Below, piece by piece: positions 38,739-46,931 of a stretch of 64,000 bases of DNA. Origin of the DNA: Methylococcales bacterium (GTDB lineage: Bacteria; Pseudomonadota; Gammaproteobacteria; Methylococcales; Methylomonadaceae); contig JAQTPT010000004.1 of the NCBI GenBank assembly GCA_028712795.1, positions 1-64,000 on the forward strand. Reading direction: 5' to 3'. Made by a program: the position numbers and the translations under genes. Below the pieces are notes generated by a model, which worked only from the letters and a program-made list of their open reading frames with translations, was not told the DNA's origin and made no database searches. Position 1 is the stretch's first letter; the number at the start of each line of letters is the position of its first letter.

Positions 38739-38963
38739 ATGAAAATCCTGCGCAAGGACGCGTCAACGTCGCATATCCCCGTCATCGCCCTCAGTGCCAA
38801 TGCCATGATACGTGATATCGAGAAGGGGCTGGAATCCGGATTCTTCCGGTATCTCACCAAGCCCATCAAGATCAATGAATTTTTGAATGCCCTGGACGAT
38901 GCACTGATATTTTCAGAACGGGGCTTGGTTAACGAAATGAAACCGGAAAAATATGATGATTAG
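38739..38963 (+). pseudogene. C-terminal half of a receiver domain (remnant)
   Basis: The frame MKILRKDASTSHIPVIALSA continues with FFRYLTKPIKINEFLNALDD, matching the end of the REC domain of the intact hybrid kinase at 50840-52969. The phosphoacceptor aspartate is lost with the deleted part. Just before it, GGCATTAGTGGCTTCAGGCC shows the preceding residues (GISGF) one base out of frame, so the junction also includes a frameshift. Its stop overlaps the start of the REC-PAS regulator, as in the intact module. Confidence 0.75.
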
Positions 38964-39810
38964 CAAACAAGAAATTCTAAATGCCAGCATTCTGATCGTT
39001 GACGATCAGGAAGTTAACGTCCAACTGCTTGGGGAAATGCTGCGTGATGCCGGTTATGCTTGCATTGCCTCGACAAATAACCCCTATGAAGTTTGCGGAC
39101 TCCACCAAAATGACCGCTACGACCTGATTCTTCTGGATTTGCAGATGCCTGGAATGGACGGCTTCCAGGTGATGGAAGGTCTTAAGGAAATCGATACAGA
39201 TGGCTATCTTCCCATACTTGTGGTCACGGCCCAACCGGGCCACAAGCTTCGGGCGCTTGCATCAGGCGCGAAAGATTTTGTCAGCAAACCTTTTGATCTG
39301 GTCGAAATACAGACGCGTATCCATAATATGCTGGAAGTGCGGCTGTTGTACAAAAAACTTGAACTCTACAACCAAACGCTGGAGCAAGCTGTGCGGGAGC
39401 GCACAGCCGAACTTCATGCAAGCGAAGCGCGTTTTCGCCGCCTGACTGAGTTGTCGTCCGATTGGTACTGGGAGCAGGACAAGGATGGGCATTTCACCCA
39501 GGCATACGGACCGGTGCTTGAAATGCTCGGAATCCTGGGTGACGACGCCTTGGACAAATCAAAGGATGAAAAAGGTGGCTTGCGTTGGAATGAAACCGAG
39601 CGGGAAACACTGGAGGCGAACCTGGCCGCCCGTCGGCCATTTCTGGATTATGTCTACAGCCGGGGCAATCCGGACGGCTCGCGGCAATATTTAATGGTGA
39701 GCGGGGAACCGATGTTCGATTCCGCAGGCCGCTTTACCGGCTACCGTGGGATCGGCAAGGATGTGACCGAAACGATGCACCCAAAAGAAGAATTACTCAC
39801 ATATAAGTAG
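38953..39810 (+). CDS. Response regulator with REC and PAS domains
   Basis: A 285-residue regulator. Residues 10-130 are a receiver domain: acidic pocket in ILIVDDQEVN, phosphoacceptor Asp62 in LILLDLQMPGMDG, and the conserved Lys in DFVSKPFD. A coiled linker (LELYNQTLEQAVRERTAELH) leads to a PAS domain at about 155-275 (RFRRLTELSSDWYWEQDKDG ... YRGIGKDVTE). There is no output domain, so it may act through protein contacts. The start overlaps the end of the truncated hybrid kinase by about ten bases. A near-identical but frameshifted copy lies at 52962-53848. Confidence 0.85.
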   Translation: MMISKQEILNASILIVDDQEVNVQLLGEMLRDAGYACIASTNNPYEVCGLHQNDRYDLILLDLQMPGMDGFQVMEGLKEIDTDGYLPILVVTAQPGHKLRALASGAKDFVSKPFDLVEIQTRIHNMLEVRLLYKKLELYNQTLEQAVRERTAELHASEARFRRLTELSSDWYWEQDKDGHFTQAYGPVLEMLGILGDDALDKSKDEKGGLRWNETERETLEANLAARRPFLDYVYSRGNPDGSRQYLMVSGEPMFDSAGRFTGYRGIGKDVTETMHPKEELLTYK

Positions 39811-40081
39811 AAGCGCCTTACTATATGCTTTTTACGCATACTCATCAGCCGTTTGGTGAAGTTGCTCGCCGATTATTTTGCCAAACAACAGCTATCTGTT
39901 CGCTGGCGAACAGACTCACCCCGGAAAGTAGGTGTATTTTAAATCTACAGTATGAAATGAGTTCCGGCATGAAGTACTCAAAACTTTTTATTGATAACAC
40001 GCAGCAGACCACCCCAATGGTGGAACTGATCGGCACCGATGGCGGCCCAGGCCGGGCAGAAATTCCCTTACAGGAGAGACC

Positions 40082-40702
40082 ATGCAATATCAAACAATTC
40101 TGCATAACATAACTTCGTCCAATGACGATCAGCTTCGTTTTATTTCCCCATCAAAGCGCTTGTCCCGGAAAGTCTCGATAGCGGCCAGCGGTGCCATATC
40201 TCTCCGCAATTGGCTTTCAGGCGTCTCTTTATTAACCTTGATCGGCGCCTTGATTATTTCCGGCTGTAGCTCGGAACATAGCGCTGGAAAAGATGAACAG
40301 ACGCAGCAAGACAAAGAGAGCGCCGTCAACAAACCTCTTCACAAGCAGGTCGGCGAGGCATCTTGGTATGGACCGGGATTTCAAGGCCAGGAGACCGCCA
40401 ATGGCGAGACCTTTAATAAAAAAGAAATGACAGCCGCTCATCCGAGTTTACCGATGGGAACCATGGCCAAAGTGACCAACCTCGAGAATGGCAAGAAGGT
40501 TGATGTCAGGATCAATGACCGTGGACCGTTTGCCGAGAATCGCGCCATCGATCTATCCAGCGCAGCGGCTAATAAGCTTGATATGAAAAAGGACGGCACC
40601 ACCGAAGTCAAGATTGAGACAAAACCAGTAAAGAAGAAGAGCTCCACCCGCAAATCCAGCAAGAAAAAATTGAAGGCAAAAAGGGCTAAATTATCAAATT
40701 GA
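40082..40702 (+). CDS. rlpA: RlpA-like septal lipoprotein
   Basis: RlpA proteins are outer-membrane lipoproteins with a double-psi beta-barrel; some cleave naked glycan strands at the septum. The lipobox LIISGC puts the lipidated Cys at residue 62 of a 206-residue protein, after an unusually long N-terminal extension. The barrel has GEASWYGPGFQGQETANGE, AAHPSLPMGTMAKVTNL and VRINDRGPFAENRAIDLSSA, the family hallmarks. The C-terminal SPOR domain of E. coli RlpA is missing and replaced by a lysine/serine-rich tail (KKKSSTRKSSKKKLKAKRAK), which could bind anionic polymers. It stands alone in a stress-gene region. Confidence 0.88.
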   Translation: MQYQTILHNITSSNDDQLRFISPSKRLSRKVSIAASGAISLRNWLSGVSLLTLIGALIISGCSSEHSAGKDEQTQQDKESAVNKPLHKQVGEASWYGPGFQGQETANGETFNKKEMTAAHPSLPMGTMAKVTNLENGKKVDVRINDRGPFAENRAIDLSSAAANKLDMKKDGTTEVKIETKPVKKKSSTRKSSKKKLKAKRAKLSN

Positions 40703-40864
40703 CATCATGGCAGCGCCGTCTTTTTTCAACTGAACACGTTACACTACAGTGTGCGCCCGCCTTACTCTTTACCCCTCAGCGACTAGGCATTCTGTTAACT
40801 GGTAGCCCGTCTCAATAATACCTATTGAGAAAGTTTCTGAAATCCAGTGAATTATTTCAATAAA

Positions 40865-41143
40865 TTAATTTGTTTGTTTCGAACAATGCGAATGCGCGAC
40901 ATTAAAGTCGACTTGCCCATTGGCTTCTTTATCCATGCAAAGCCAATACGATAGCGGTTTCAAATCCGTTTTGCACGAATCAGATAGCGACGCAACCGCT
41001 GGTTTGCCCGTCTCTTTGGCCCTTTCCTGTTGTTCGAAGCGCTGAGTAGCGCGTAAGCAGATATTGAAAGCTTCGCTTTGCTTGTCGGCAGATTCCGCAC
41101 TAAGGGTTTCATCAACTCGGCCTTTTATTTGGTCGTTATTCAT
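40865..41143 (-). CDS. Small protein with CsbD-like start and unrelated C-terminus
   Basis: A 92-residue protein. Its first residues MNNDQIKGRVDET match the opening helix of CsbD proteins, but the rest (SAESADKQSEAFNICLRATQ, then LSYWLCMDKEANGQVDFNVA) has no CsbD pattern and contains four cysteines. ATG at 41143 is placed as in CsbD genes and follows GGAAA. It may be a fusion of a CsbD gene start with another small gene, like the CsbD-BON junction at 45244-45429. Function unknown. Confidence 0.55.
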   Translation of the reverse strand: MNNDQIKGRVDETLSAESADKQSEAFNICLRATQRFEQQERAKETGKPAVASLSDSCKTDLKPLSYWLCMDKEANGQVDFNVAHSHCSKQTN

Positions 41144-41342
41144 ATAGGTTTCCGCTTTGGTTTCTTCAGCAAAACACCGGATCATGACACATATCAGGGT
41201 GGACAGTTTTCGACGCTGTTTTCCCCGATCCGCTGGATATTTTTCCACGCTGTTTTACATTCACACTGATTAAAACGGAAATTGCTGTTTTGCCTCATTA
41301 GTGGAGCCAGTCAATATTAACCAACTAACGTGGAGATTGCTT

Positions 41343-41618
41343 ATGACTAAACTCGATAGTTTTCGACAAAACTTACTTCTCAACGCACTCCCGCCAGCCG
41401 GATACGAGCGTCTTTTCCCCCTTCTGGAACGGGTCCAGATGCCGCTTGGCAAAGTCCTTTACGAGTCCGGGAACAAATTGGATCATGCCTATTTCCCCAC
41501 GACCTTCATCGTGTTTAAGCTTTACGTCATGGGGAATGGCGCGTCGGCCGAAATCGCCGTGATTGGCAACGATGACATCATTGGTCTCAGTCTCTTTATG
41601 GGCGGGGGCAACATTTAA
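41343..41618 (+). pseudogene. Crp/Fnr family regulator, truncated
   Basis: This frame encodes 91 residues matching the N-terminal sensor half of the Crp/Fnr protein at 36849-37607: RQNLLLNALPPAGYERLFPL, GKVLYESGNKLDHAYFP, ASAEIAVIGNDDIIGLSLFM. It stops at GGGNI, where the full-length paralogue continues with its last sensor strand, long helix and DNA-binding domain. No continuation is visible in any frame before the hemolysin III gene. ATG at 41343 follows GGAG and may still be used, so a sensor-only fragment could be made. Confidence 0.75.
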
Positions 41619-41716
41619 TACTGTGTTATACCCAGTCATTGTGAAGAGAAAAAAATTCCAAGGGCGTCATTTCAATTCGTCAATAATGGGAAAGTTCTCT
41701 CGGGCGACTCGGCCAG

Positions 41717-42373
41717 TTAGGCTGCATACCAGAGCACTGCGAAGTAATGGCAAGCGGTACCTGCCATAACACATAAGTGCCAAATGAAGTGGCCATATCG
41801 CAGGCGAGAATCGGTCACTAAGAAAACTACACCTACAGTATAAGCCAAGCCGCCCGCGAACAACCAGAGAAGGCCGGATTTTGGCACCTTGGCCGACAAC
41901 GGATCGACTGCGATCACGACGAGCCACCCCATGAGCAAATAATAACCAGCGCAGACAATGTGATGGGAAATTTTATCAAACGTCACCAGTGCAACCCCGC
42001 CTGCGGCAAGGCTCCAAACAAGGCCAAGGAGCGTCCAACCCCAATCGCCACGAAGTATCCCAAGCGTAAAGGGCGTGTACGTACTGGCGATGAAGAGAAA
42101 GATCATTGATTGTTCGACTCCCCGAAACACGAGCTTGTAGTGGCCCATCGGTAAAGCGTGGTAGACAGTAGATGCAAGGTAAAGCAGTACCATGGTCGCC
42201 GCGAAAAGACTCGTGCCGACCATGAATCCAGCATCTCCGTTGCGTGCAGCATGCATAATAAGAAACGGAGATCCCACAAGTGCCGCGACGAGCCCTAACC
42301 CGTGGCTGACAGTGTTCGCGATTTCTTCCCTTAGCGACTGCTCACGATTGGGCGCTGAAAGCAATATTCGCAC
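41717..42373 (-). CDS. Hemolysin III family membrane protein
   Basis: A 218-residue protein with seven predicted membrane helices of the PAQR/HlyIII family (TIGR01065). Typical features are the N-terminal EEIANTVSHGLGLVAALVGS, the motif LYLASTVYHAL after the second helix, VEQSMIFLFIASTYTPFTLG and the final LCVMAGTACHYFAVLWY; the conserved Ser, His and Asp-type residues are thought to bind a metal. Despite the name, most bacterial members are not toxins and their role is unclear. The start is GTG at 42373 preceded by GGGGGAAA. Confidence 0.88.
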   Translation of the reverse strand: MRILLSAPNREQSLREEIANTVSHGLGLVAALVGSPFLIMHAARNGDAGFMVGTSLFAATMVLLYLASTVYHALPMGHYKLVFRGVEQSMIFLFIASTYTPFTLGILRGDWGWTLLGLVWSLAAGGVALVTFDKISHHIVCAGYYLLMGWLVVIAVDPLSAKVPKSGLLWLFAGGLAYTVGVVFLVTDSRLRYGHFIWHLCVMAGTACHYFAVLWYAA

Positions 42374-42654
42374 ACCATTTCCCCCTGCGGCCTAATAAAT
42401 GATTATAAAGTTTCTGCATATTTCTACATCAGAAACTCTAGTTTGACAACTATATTGGACTAACGGGACAGGCTTGCCAGACTTTCAGACAGCCGAAATT
42501 TTGCATTGAATAAGCTCAAACAAATGGAACAACTATGAATTATGATTTTACGATCTATCCCCCCTCGTGATTGTGCTAATCGTAAAAGTCCACGTCTTTG
42601 AAAGCAGCATACCGGACACAATCTATGTTTCGCCCGCCAACTATTGATTGCCCA

Positions 42655-43542
42655 TTAACCATTCGAACGAAATCTATCGGAAATCTTGTGGAGAATTAAT
42701 TCGGATAGCTTCCGGATTATTTTACCTCCGTGAGGAACTGGTGTCTTGTTTCCCAGTTCTTCGAGGAGATCGGGTATGTGTTTTATTGCGGCATCGGCAA
42801 TAGCCCGAGGAACTCCCAGGCGTTTCATCAACGCATAAGCGGATTCATTCACTTGACGCCTGTATTTTTCAGGTAAGCCGGTTACCATGACGAACTCATT
42901 CCAAATTCGGGTTAGCGCTTCGGTAAACGTACTGTTGGTGCCAGCACCGTAAAGTTTGATCGGTTCAGCGAGTGCATTCTTAATGATTGACCGTAGTAAC
43001 TGATCTCGGGATTCTGTCCGCAGGGGGGCGAAAAACTCTTCCATTGGCCCGCCAGAGGCTAAACAAGTTGGAACAAGCTCTTTGTAAGAAAACCGGCTGA
43101 AAGCTTCTTGGTTTCTCTGTACCCAGGCATTCATCGGGTGTTCGTTTTCGCATCCGGTAATGGCAAGCATTACGGGAATTTTGCCTTGAGTCATTTTTTC
43201 GACAAAAAACTTATAATCGTCGTCGTGCTCCTGGGTGATACGCGATGCCCGAGTGACATGCATTAGGAGACTAAATCCGTCTCGTGCATTTTCAAGTAAC
43301 TCGACAAGTTCAACGACGGCTTGATCCGCAGGAACTGTCCCTCGAGCGCTTTCATGCAAGCCTACCGTGTCGATAATTTCAATCTTGCAGTCACCCGCTT
43401 GGAAGGGCTCATATACATGAGATTTAGCTGTTATACCTCTTGCACCATTATCTGTTGGACGAGATATGCCTGTCAACGTATTGCAAAGGCTAGTCTTTCC
43501 TGTGCCAGTAGCACCAAATACGAGGACGCGAATTGTTTTCAC
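42655..43542 (-). CDS. P-loop GTPase (Era/AIG1-like), orphan
   Basis: A 295-residue protein with an N-terminal small GTPase domain: P-loop VFGATGTGKTSLC (GATGTGKT at 10-17), switch I region RGITAKSHVYEP, G3 IIDTVGLHES (Asp58). In place of a clear NKxD, the fourth strand reads VMLAITGCENEHPM, so the base-specificity motif is altered. The C-terminal 110 residues are helical and contain a Lys/Arg-rich end, perhaps a membrane contact or an HH-type domain (VNESAYALMKRLGVPRAIAD). I do not recognise the specific family. The start is GTG at 43542. It stands alone. Confidence 0.65.
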   Translation of the reverse strand: MKTIRVLVFGATGTGKTSLCNTLTGISRPTDNGARGITAKSHVYEPFQAGDCKIEIIDTVGLHESARGTVPADQAVVELVELLENARDGFSLLMHVTRASRITQEHDDDYKFFVEKMTQGKIPVMLAITGCENEHPMNAWVQRNQEAFSRFSYKELVPTCLASGGPMEEFFAPLRTESRDQLLRSIIKNALAEPIKLYGAGTNSTFTEALTRIWNEFVMVTGLPEKYRRQVNESAYALMKRLGVPRAIADAAIKHIPDLLEELGNKTPVPHGGKIIRKLSELILHKISDRFRSNG

Positions 43543-43756
43543 GGGATAATTTGTCTAACAAGTGATTATATAATTTGTGCCTATAATCTACGATTGCCTT
43601 ATTCCAAGCAATAAAATCAGTAAATTTCAAATGATATTAAAGTGCCGCAACAGTTTTTCAGTGGCAACCCCACAGTGCTTTTGCCCTTACGTCAATCACT
43701 ACGGCACGTTTGTTTAAATGCACCCAAGGTGCAAACGAAATACAGTTACTTCGTGG

Positions 43757-43915
43757 CTAGATTTTACCCAGTAAAACAAGGATCAGTAAGATAAGCAGAA
43801 TAAACCCGAGTCCACCACTGGGTCCATAGCCCCAGCCCCGGCTGTGTGGCCAGGCTGGAAAGACGCCAATAAGCATGAGAACAAGAATTACAAGTAAGAG
43901 TGTGCCAATTGTCAT
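43757..43915 (-). CDS. DUF3309 family small membrane protein (52 aa)
   Basis: The minus strand encodes MTIGTLLLVILVLMLIGVFP, then a glycine/tryptophan-rich loop AWPHSRGWGYGPSGGLG and a second helix FILLILLILVLLGKI before TAG. This two-helix pattern with the WGYGPSGGLG loop is DUF3309. AGGA lies 8 bases before the ATG. It is a typical companion of CsbD and DUF2383 genes; no function is known. Confidence 0.8.
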   Translation of the reverse strand: MTIGTLLLVILVLMLIGVFPAWPHSRGWGYGPSGGLGFILLILLILVLLGKI

Positions 43916-44092
43916 GACGGTGTTCCTGTTAGAAAAAAGTTAATTTAAAAGCCATTTCACATCTTATGGTACGGGGGGTTCCCCCTTCATGCGAGGTGAT
44001 GGTGCATTAAAGTAAAGCAATAAATGAAGCCAACGAAAACTCATTTGAGTTCACGCTGACATCAATTAGAAACCGCTTTAAAGCTGGAAAAC

Positions 44093-44536
44093 CTAATCTG
44101 TTTCCGCAACTAAAAGGCGATCCAGAGTGTGTATATGCGCTTGCTGAGCAAGCAGCAGTTTTGTTTCAATCAACGAGCGGATATCTGAAGGCAGTTCCGT
44201 GTCAAGCAGTGCCTCTTTATAATCTTTATCGCCAATCGTCTCTCCTTCATGTAACGCTTTCAGAACAACTTCATTACCCAGTATATTGGCACCGTCCAGC
44301 ATTAATTTCGCCCAAACGCCCCACGCTCCTGAAACTTCGGTGGGAGTTCCTCCGAATCGAGTGGTTAAAGCCTGCAAGCTGGAAACGGCAGCTTTATGAT
44401 CTTCATAAATAGGCATCAAATCTTCAGCTTCGCTTGATGCGACGTCTACCCCAAGCTTATCCAAAACCTGTTGATAGGTTTCCGTTGCTGATAATTCATT
44501 TTTAAGCAATTTTTCGAGTGTTTCCATTTGTTTCAT
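44093..44536 (-). CDS. DUF2383 family four-helix-bundle protein
   Basis: A 147-residue ferritin-like helical protein of the PA2169/DUF2383 family: LEKLLKNELSATETYQQVLD, YEDHKAAVSSLQALTTRFGG, and ALHEGETIGDKDYKEALLDT with a final LLLAQQAHIHTLDRLL. The Glu and His residues at helix positions resemble metal ligands, but metal binding is not proven for the family. The start at 44536 follows AGGA. It lies 50 bases after the glycine-rich stress protein gene in the same direction and may share its transcript. Confidence 0.8.
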   Translation of the reverse strand: MKQMETLEKLLKNELSATETYQQVLDKLGVDVASSEAEDLMPIYEDHKAAVSSLQALTTRFGGTPTEVSGAWGVWAKLMLDGANILGNEVVLKALHEGETIGDKDYKEALLDTELPSDIRSLIETKLLLAQQAHIHTLDRLLVAETD

Positions 44537-44588
44537 AATAAATTCCTAACTGATCATTGATAAAACGTGAGTAATAAAGACTTCCAGC

Positions 44589-45110
44589 TTAGGCGCTGAC
44601 AGATTTTTCCTCAGTCGAGGAAATGTCCTCTGCATGAGCCAGTTCGAAGATTTTTTTCGCCTGGTCACACGCTTCACTGCTCTCCGTATGGACAGAAATC
44701 AAGGCGCTTCCACCCTTGATTTTTCCCTCATAGCGTTTGGCTTCATACTCCGGGATACCTAGCCCGATCAACGCGCCGGCCAAGCCTCCCGTGGCCGCGC
44801 CTACCGCTGCACCGCTCAGTGCCCCCATAATCGGTCCCGCGGCGATTAACGGACCGACGCCTGGAATAGCCAGAGCGCCAATTCCGGCTAACAAGCCGAC
44901 TACCGCACCTGCGCCCAAGCCTACTGTTCCACCGATTGCCGCACCTTCCGGCGCTTTGGTGTGCTTTTCATGGGCGAAGTCCTTGGTAGTGGATTTATCG
45001 GGAAACAGCACAGAAATATCGTTAGTTGAAAATCCTGCTGTGTGTAGGTTACTGACAATGATCTCGGCCTGGTCAATATTTTGGGCGATACAAAAAACTG
45101 CTTTAGTCAT
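44589..45110 (-). CDS. Glycine-zipper general stress protein (YflT/DUF3341-like)
   Basis: A 173-residue protein. The N-terminal 45 residues form a small alpha/beta fold (AVFCIAQNIDQAEIIVSNLH ... ISVLFPDKST) like general stress protein 17M/YflT. The middle is a long glycine/alanine zipper (GLGAGAVVGLLAGIGALAIP, GALSGAAVGAATGGLAGALI), which could insert in a membrane. The C-terminal part repeats the ferredoxin-like theme (GKIKGGSALISVHTESSEAC). Proteins of this build are common in stress regions of proteobacteria, without known mechanism. ATG at 45110 follows AGGAG. Confidence 0.75.
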   Translation of the reverse strand: MTKAVFCIAQNIDQAEIIVSNLHTAGFSTNDISVLFPDKSTTKDFAHEKHTKAPEGAAIGGTVGLGAGAVVGLLAGIGALAIPGVGPLIAAGPIMGALSGAAVGAATGGLAGALIGLGIPEYEAKRYEGKIKGGSALISVHTESSEACDQAKKIFELAHAEDISSTEEKSVSA

Positions 45111-45127
45111 GACGTTCTCCTGGGCCT

Positions 45128-45297
45128 TTATGGGGCTTTAATTTCAAGTTGATTATCTACCTTTACGACACCACGCGTTTTCGTGGCGATTTTTTGGAGT
45201 GTTTTGCTTTCTGCTTCAGTTGCTACAGGTCCGCGCAAAGTTACTACACCGCTCCGGGTAATAATTTTTGCATTCTGCGCGTCCGTTGATAGAGACT
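45128..45297 (-). pseudogene. BON domain remnant (C-terminal part)
   Basis: In the frame ending with TAA at 45128-45130 the minus strand reads KSLSTDAQNAKIITRSGVVT, then LRGPVATEAESKTLQKIATK and GVVKVDNQLEIKAP. This is the second half of a BON domain, as in the BON lipoprotein at 56722-57036. Its start is missing: upstream DNA is the beginning of a CsbD gene in another frame, so a deletion has joined two small genes. Confidence 0.7.
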
Positions 45298-45429
45298 TGT
45301 GACTTTGCCAACGTTTTTTTGGAGGTTGCCTTCAAGCTCCATGTCATCGTTGTCCAGTAGTTTGCCGGTAACTTCCTTGACTTTACCTTTGGCTTCTTCG
45401 ACGCGGCCTTTTATTTGATCTTTGTTCAT
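45244..45429 (-). CDS. CsbD family protein with C-terminus replaced after deletion
   Basis: A 61-residue protein. Residues 1-43 (MNKDQIKGRVEEAKGKVKEV, then LDNDDMELEGNLQKNVGKV) are a normal CsbD start. After KNVGKV the family would continue with a lysine-rich helix; here it reads TSLYQRTRRMQKLLPGAV, which is BON-gene DNA read in the wrong frame. ATG at 45429 follows AGGAG at 7 bases. A GTACGGTAACGAAC palindrome lies 113 bases upstream. The hybrid may be non-functional. Confidence 0.7.
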   Translation of the reverse strand: MNKDQIKGRVEEAKGKVKEVTGKLLDNDDMELEGNLQKNVGKVTSLYQRTRRMQKLLPGAV

Positions 45430-45541
45430 GTGCATCTCCTGGTTATTATTTGTGGCCATGACCAGATGGCCATGACAAAAGCGTAGGATGAAAATCCCCA
45501 TCGCTTGCTTTTAATCTTACAGAGAAGGTTGAAGGTTATCG

Positions 45542-45555
45542 GTACGGTAACGAAC
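45542..45555. promoter_or_regulatory. Candidate Crp/Fnr-type operator
   Basis: GTACGGTAACGAAC is one base away from the site before the csbD gene at 34663-34839 and lies at a similar distance (113 versus 107 bases) from its own csbD start. Confidence 0.5.
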
Positions 45556-45947
45556 AGAGAGGAATTTAGTTTGGAACTTTTCAGCGCTTCGAGATGCAGA
45601 CATCTTTGAGCGGCCAATACACTGTGCTCAAAGCACCAACCAGCGAGTAATGCGGCAAAATATGTCCCACATGCCCATAGACATTGATGGTGCTACTGGC
45701 TCCAGGCGGCCTCGTTGCAAAGGATTAGCCAGAGGCAACCACCGCTACGGATTCTTCTTCATACAATTGAGCACGTGCCTTCTGGGTATAAAGCAAGTAA
45801 TCAATAGGCGATTAGCTCATCAGGTTTCCCAAATAAATGGGTCAAATTTACTATCATTCTTCCGCATCATTGTTAATGTAAGTTGAAGCAGACGGAAAAA
45901 CTTTACACGTAAACAGGGTTTTCATTAAAGGATTAGTAACTCCGGGT
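45556..45947. other. Intergenic region, nothing recognised
   Basis: About 390 bases between the CsbD hybrid and the 79-residue hypothetical gene. I see no gene, RNA or repeat beyond the palindromic site just before it. Confidence 0.35.
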
Positions 45948-46187
45948 TTACTTAATGAGCAGCATGGACTTCATCAATGCCTGACCATCCGGACCTGCGC
46001 CAATAAAGATACCTTGTCCATTTACCAGCACAAAATTTATGTCGATCCTTGCGTTGACCAACGATGCCATTAAATTATCACTGTCTTTAAATTTGAATGC
46101 GCGAATACCATTTTCGTCCATAAATGTAATCATTATTGTATTTTTTAAATTAAAATCACTTGTTGTTTTAGGTAGCCAGCTATTCAT
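45948..46187 (-). CDS. Small hypothetical protein (79 aa)
   Basis: A possible gene encoding a small soluble protein with a plausible alternation of strands and helix: TIMITFMDENGIRAFKFKDS, LMASLVNARIDINFVLVNGQ, then IFIGAGPDGQALMKSMLLIK. No family is recognised. ATG at 46187 and ATG at 46133 are both possible and neither has a clear ribosome binding site. It is isolated between larger gaps. Confidence 0.4.
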   Translation of the reverse strand: MNSWLPKTTSDFNLKNTIMITFMDENGIRAFKFKDSDNLMASLVNARIDINFVLVNGQGIFIGAGPDGQALMKSMLLIK

Positions 46188-46480
46188 TACGATGACTAGC
46201 TGGTATTCGAATTGTTTGCAATCCCAAAAAAGTATTCAAGTTCAGGCTATCTCAGCCCGTAAGCTTTTGAAGCATAAATAACCCCTGGACTAAGAGTGCT
46301 ATGAAACCAGGGAAATGACACGCTAGGGCTTGAAGTGATAGCTTGCTGGTTATCAACGCCCCCCGCTTGAGAACAATGTTAACGAAGTAAATACTTAAAT
46401 TATCTTCGCTCATCCATAACTCACATTATTAAAGTTCAGCAAGCCCGTAAGTGCCAAATCACGTCTGGCGTTTTGCAGCA

Positions 46481-46789
46481 TTAGCGAGGCGGTACGACAA
46501 CGACAGTGCCACCATTCGAGTTTCCTCTTGAACCCGTGCTTCCTTTTGCTCCTGTGTTGCCGGTAGCTCCGGTAGCTCCAGCAGCTCCGGTATATCCGGT
46601 TGCACCTTGCTGTCCGGGAGGACCTGCGGGATACGTACATGCACTTATTGCAAATGTTGCCAGGAGTACGATAAATATTTTCGAGTTTTTTATGATAATG
46701 CCTTTTATTTTGTTAGCAGGAGCTTCAGAGACTACGCAATTTGCCCAATTGATTCTATGCGCTAGCATACAGAGAGCGAGGCATTTCAA
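46481..46789 (-). CDS. Collagen-like repeat lipoprotein
   Basis: The protein has a lipobox (IFIVLLATFAISAC) followed by about ten Gly-x-y triplets (PAGPPGQQGATGYTGAAGAT, GNTGAKGSTGSRG) and a valine/proline end. This is a short collagen-like stalk anchored as a lipoprotein. The true start is uncertain: an ATG at 46789 gives a long unlikely leader, whereas AAAGG lies just before an ATT codon at 46697-46699 that would give a normal signal peptide. Function unknown; such repeats can form triple helices on the cell surface. Confidence 0.55.
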   Translation of the reverse strand: MKCLALCMLAHRINWANCVVSEAPANKIKGIIIKNSKIFIVLLATFAISACTYPAGPPGQQGATGYTGAAGATGATGNTGAKGSTGSRGNSNGGTVVVVPPR

Positions 46790-46931
46790 AAAATTTAACT
46801 TCCACTGGTAAATTTAGCTTAGGTATCGTCCAATTGAAAATACATCAAGCGGAAACGGCTAGGATTTTGTGTAATGTATTAAGTAAATACCCTATACTGA
46901 CGCTGATTTAAAACAGCGGTTTTATTCATCA

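Noticed and set aside
39825..40112. 95-residue open frame before rlpA
   Set aside because: No family match, no ribosome binding site, and it overlaps the start of the clear RlpA gene.
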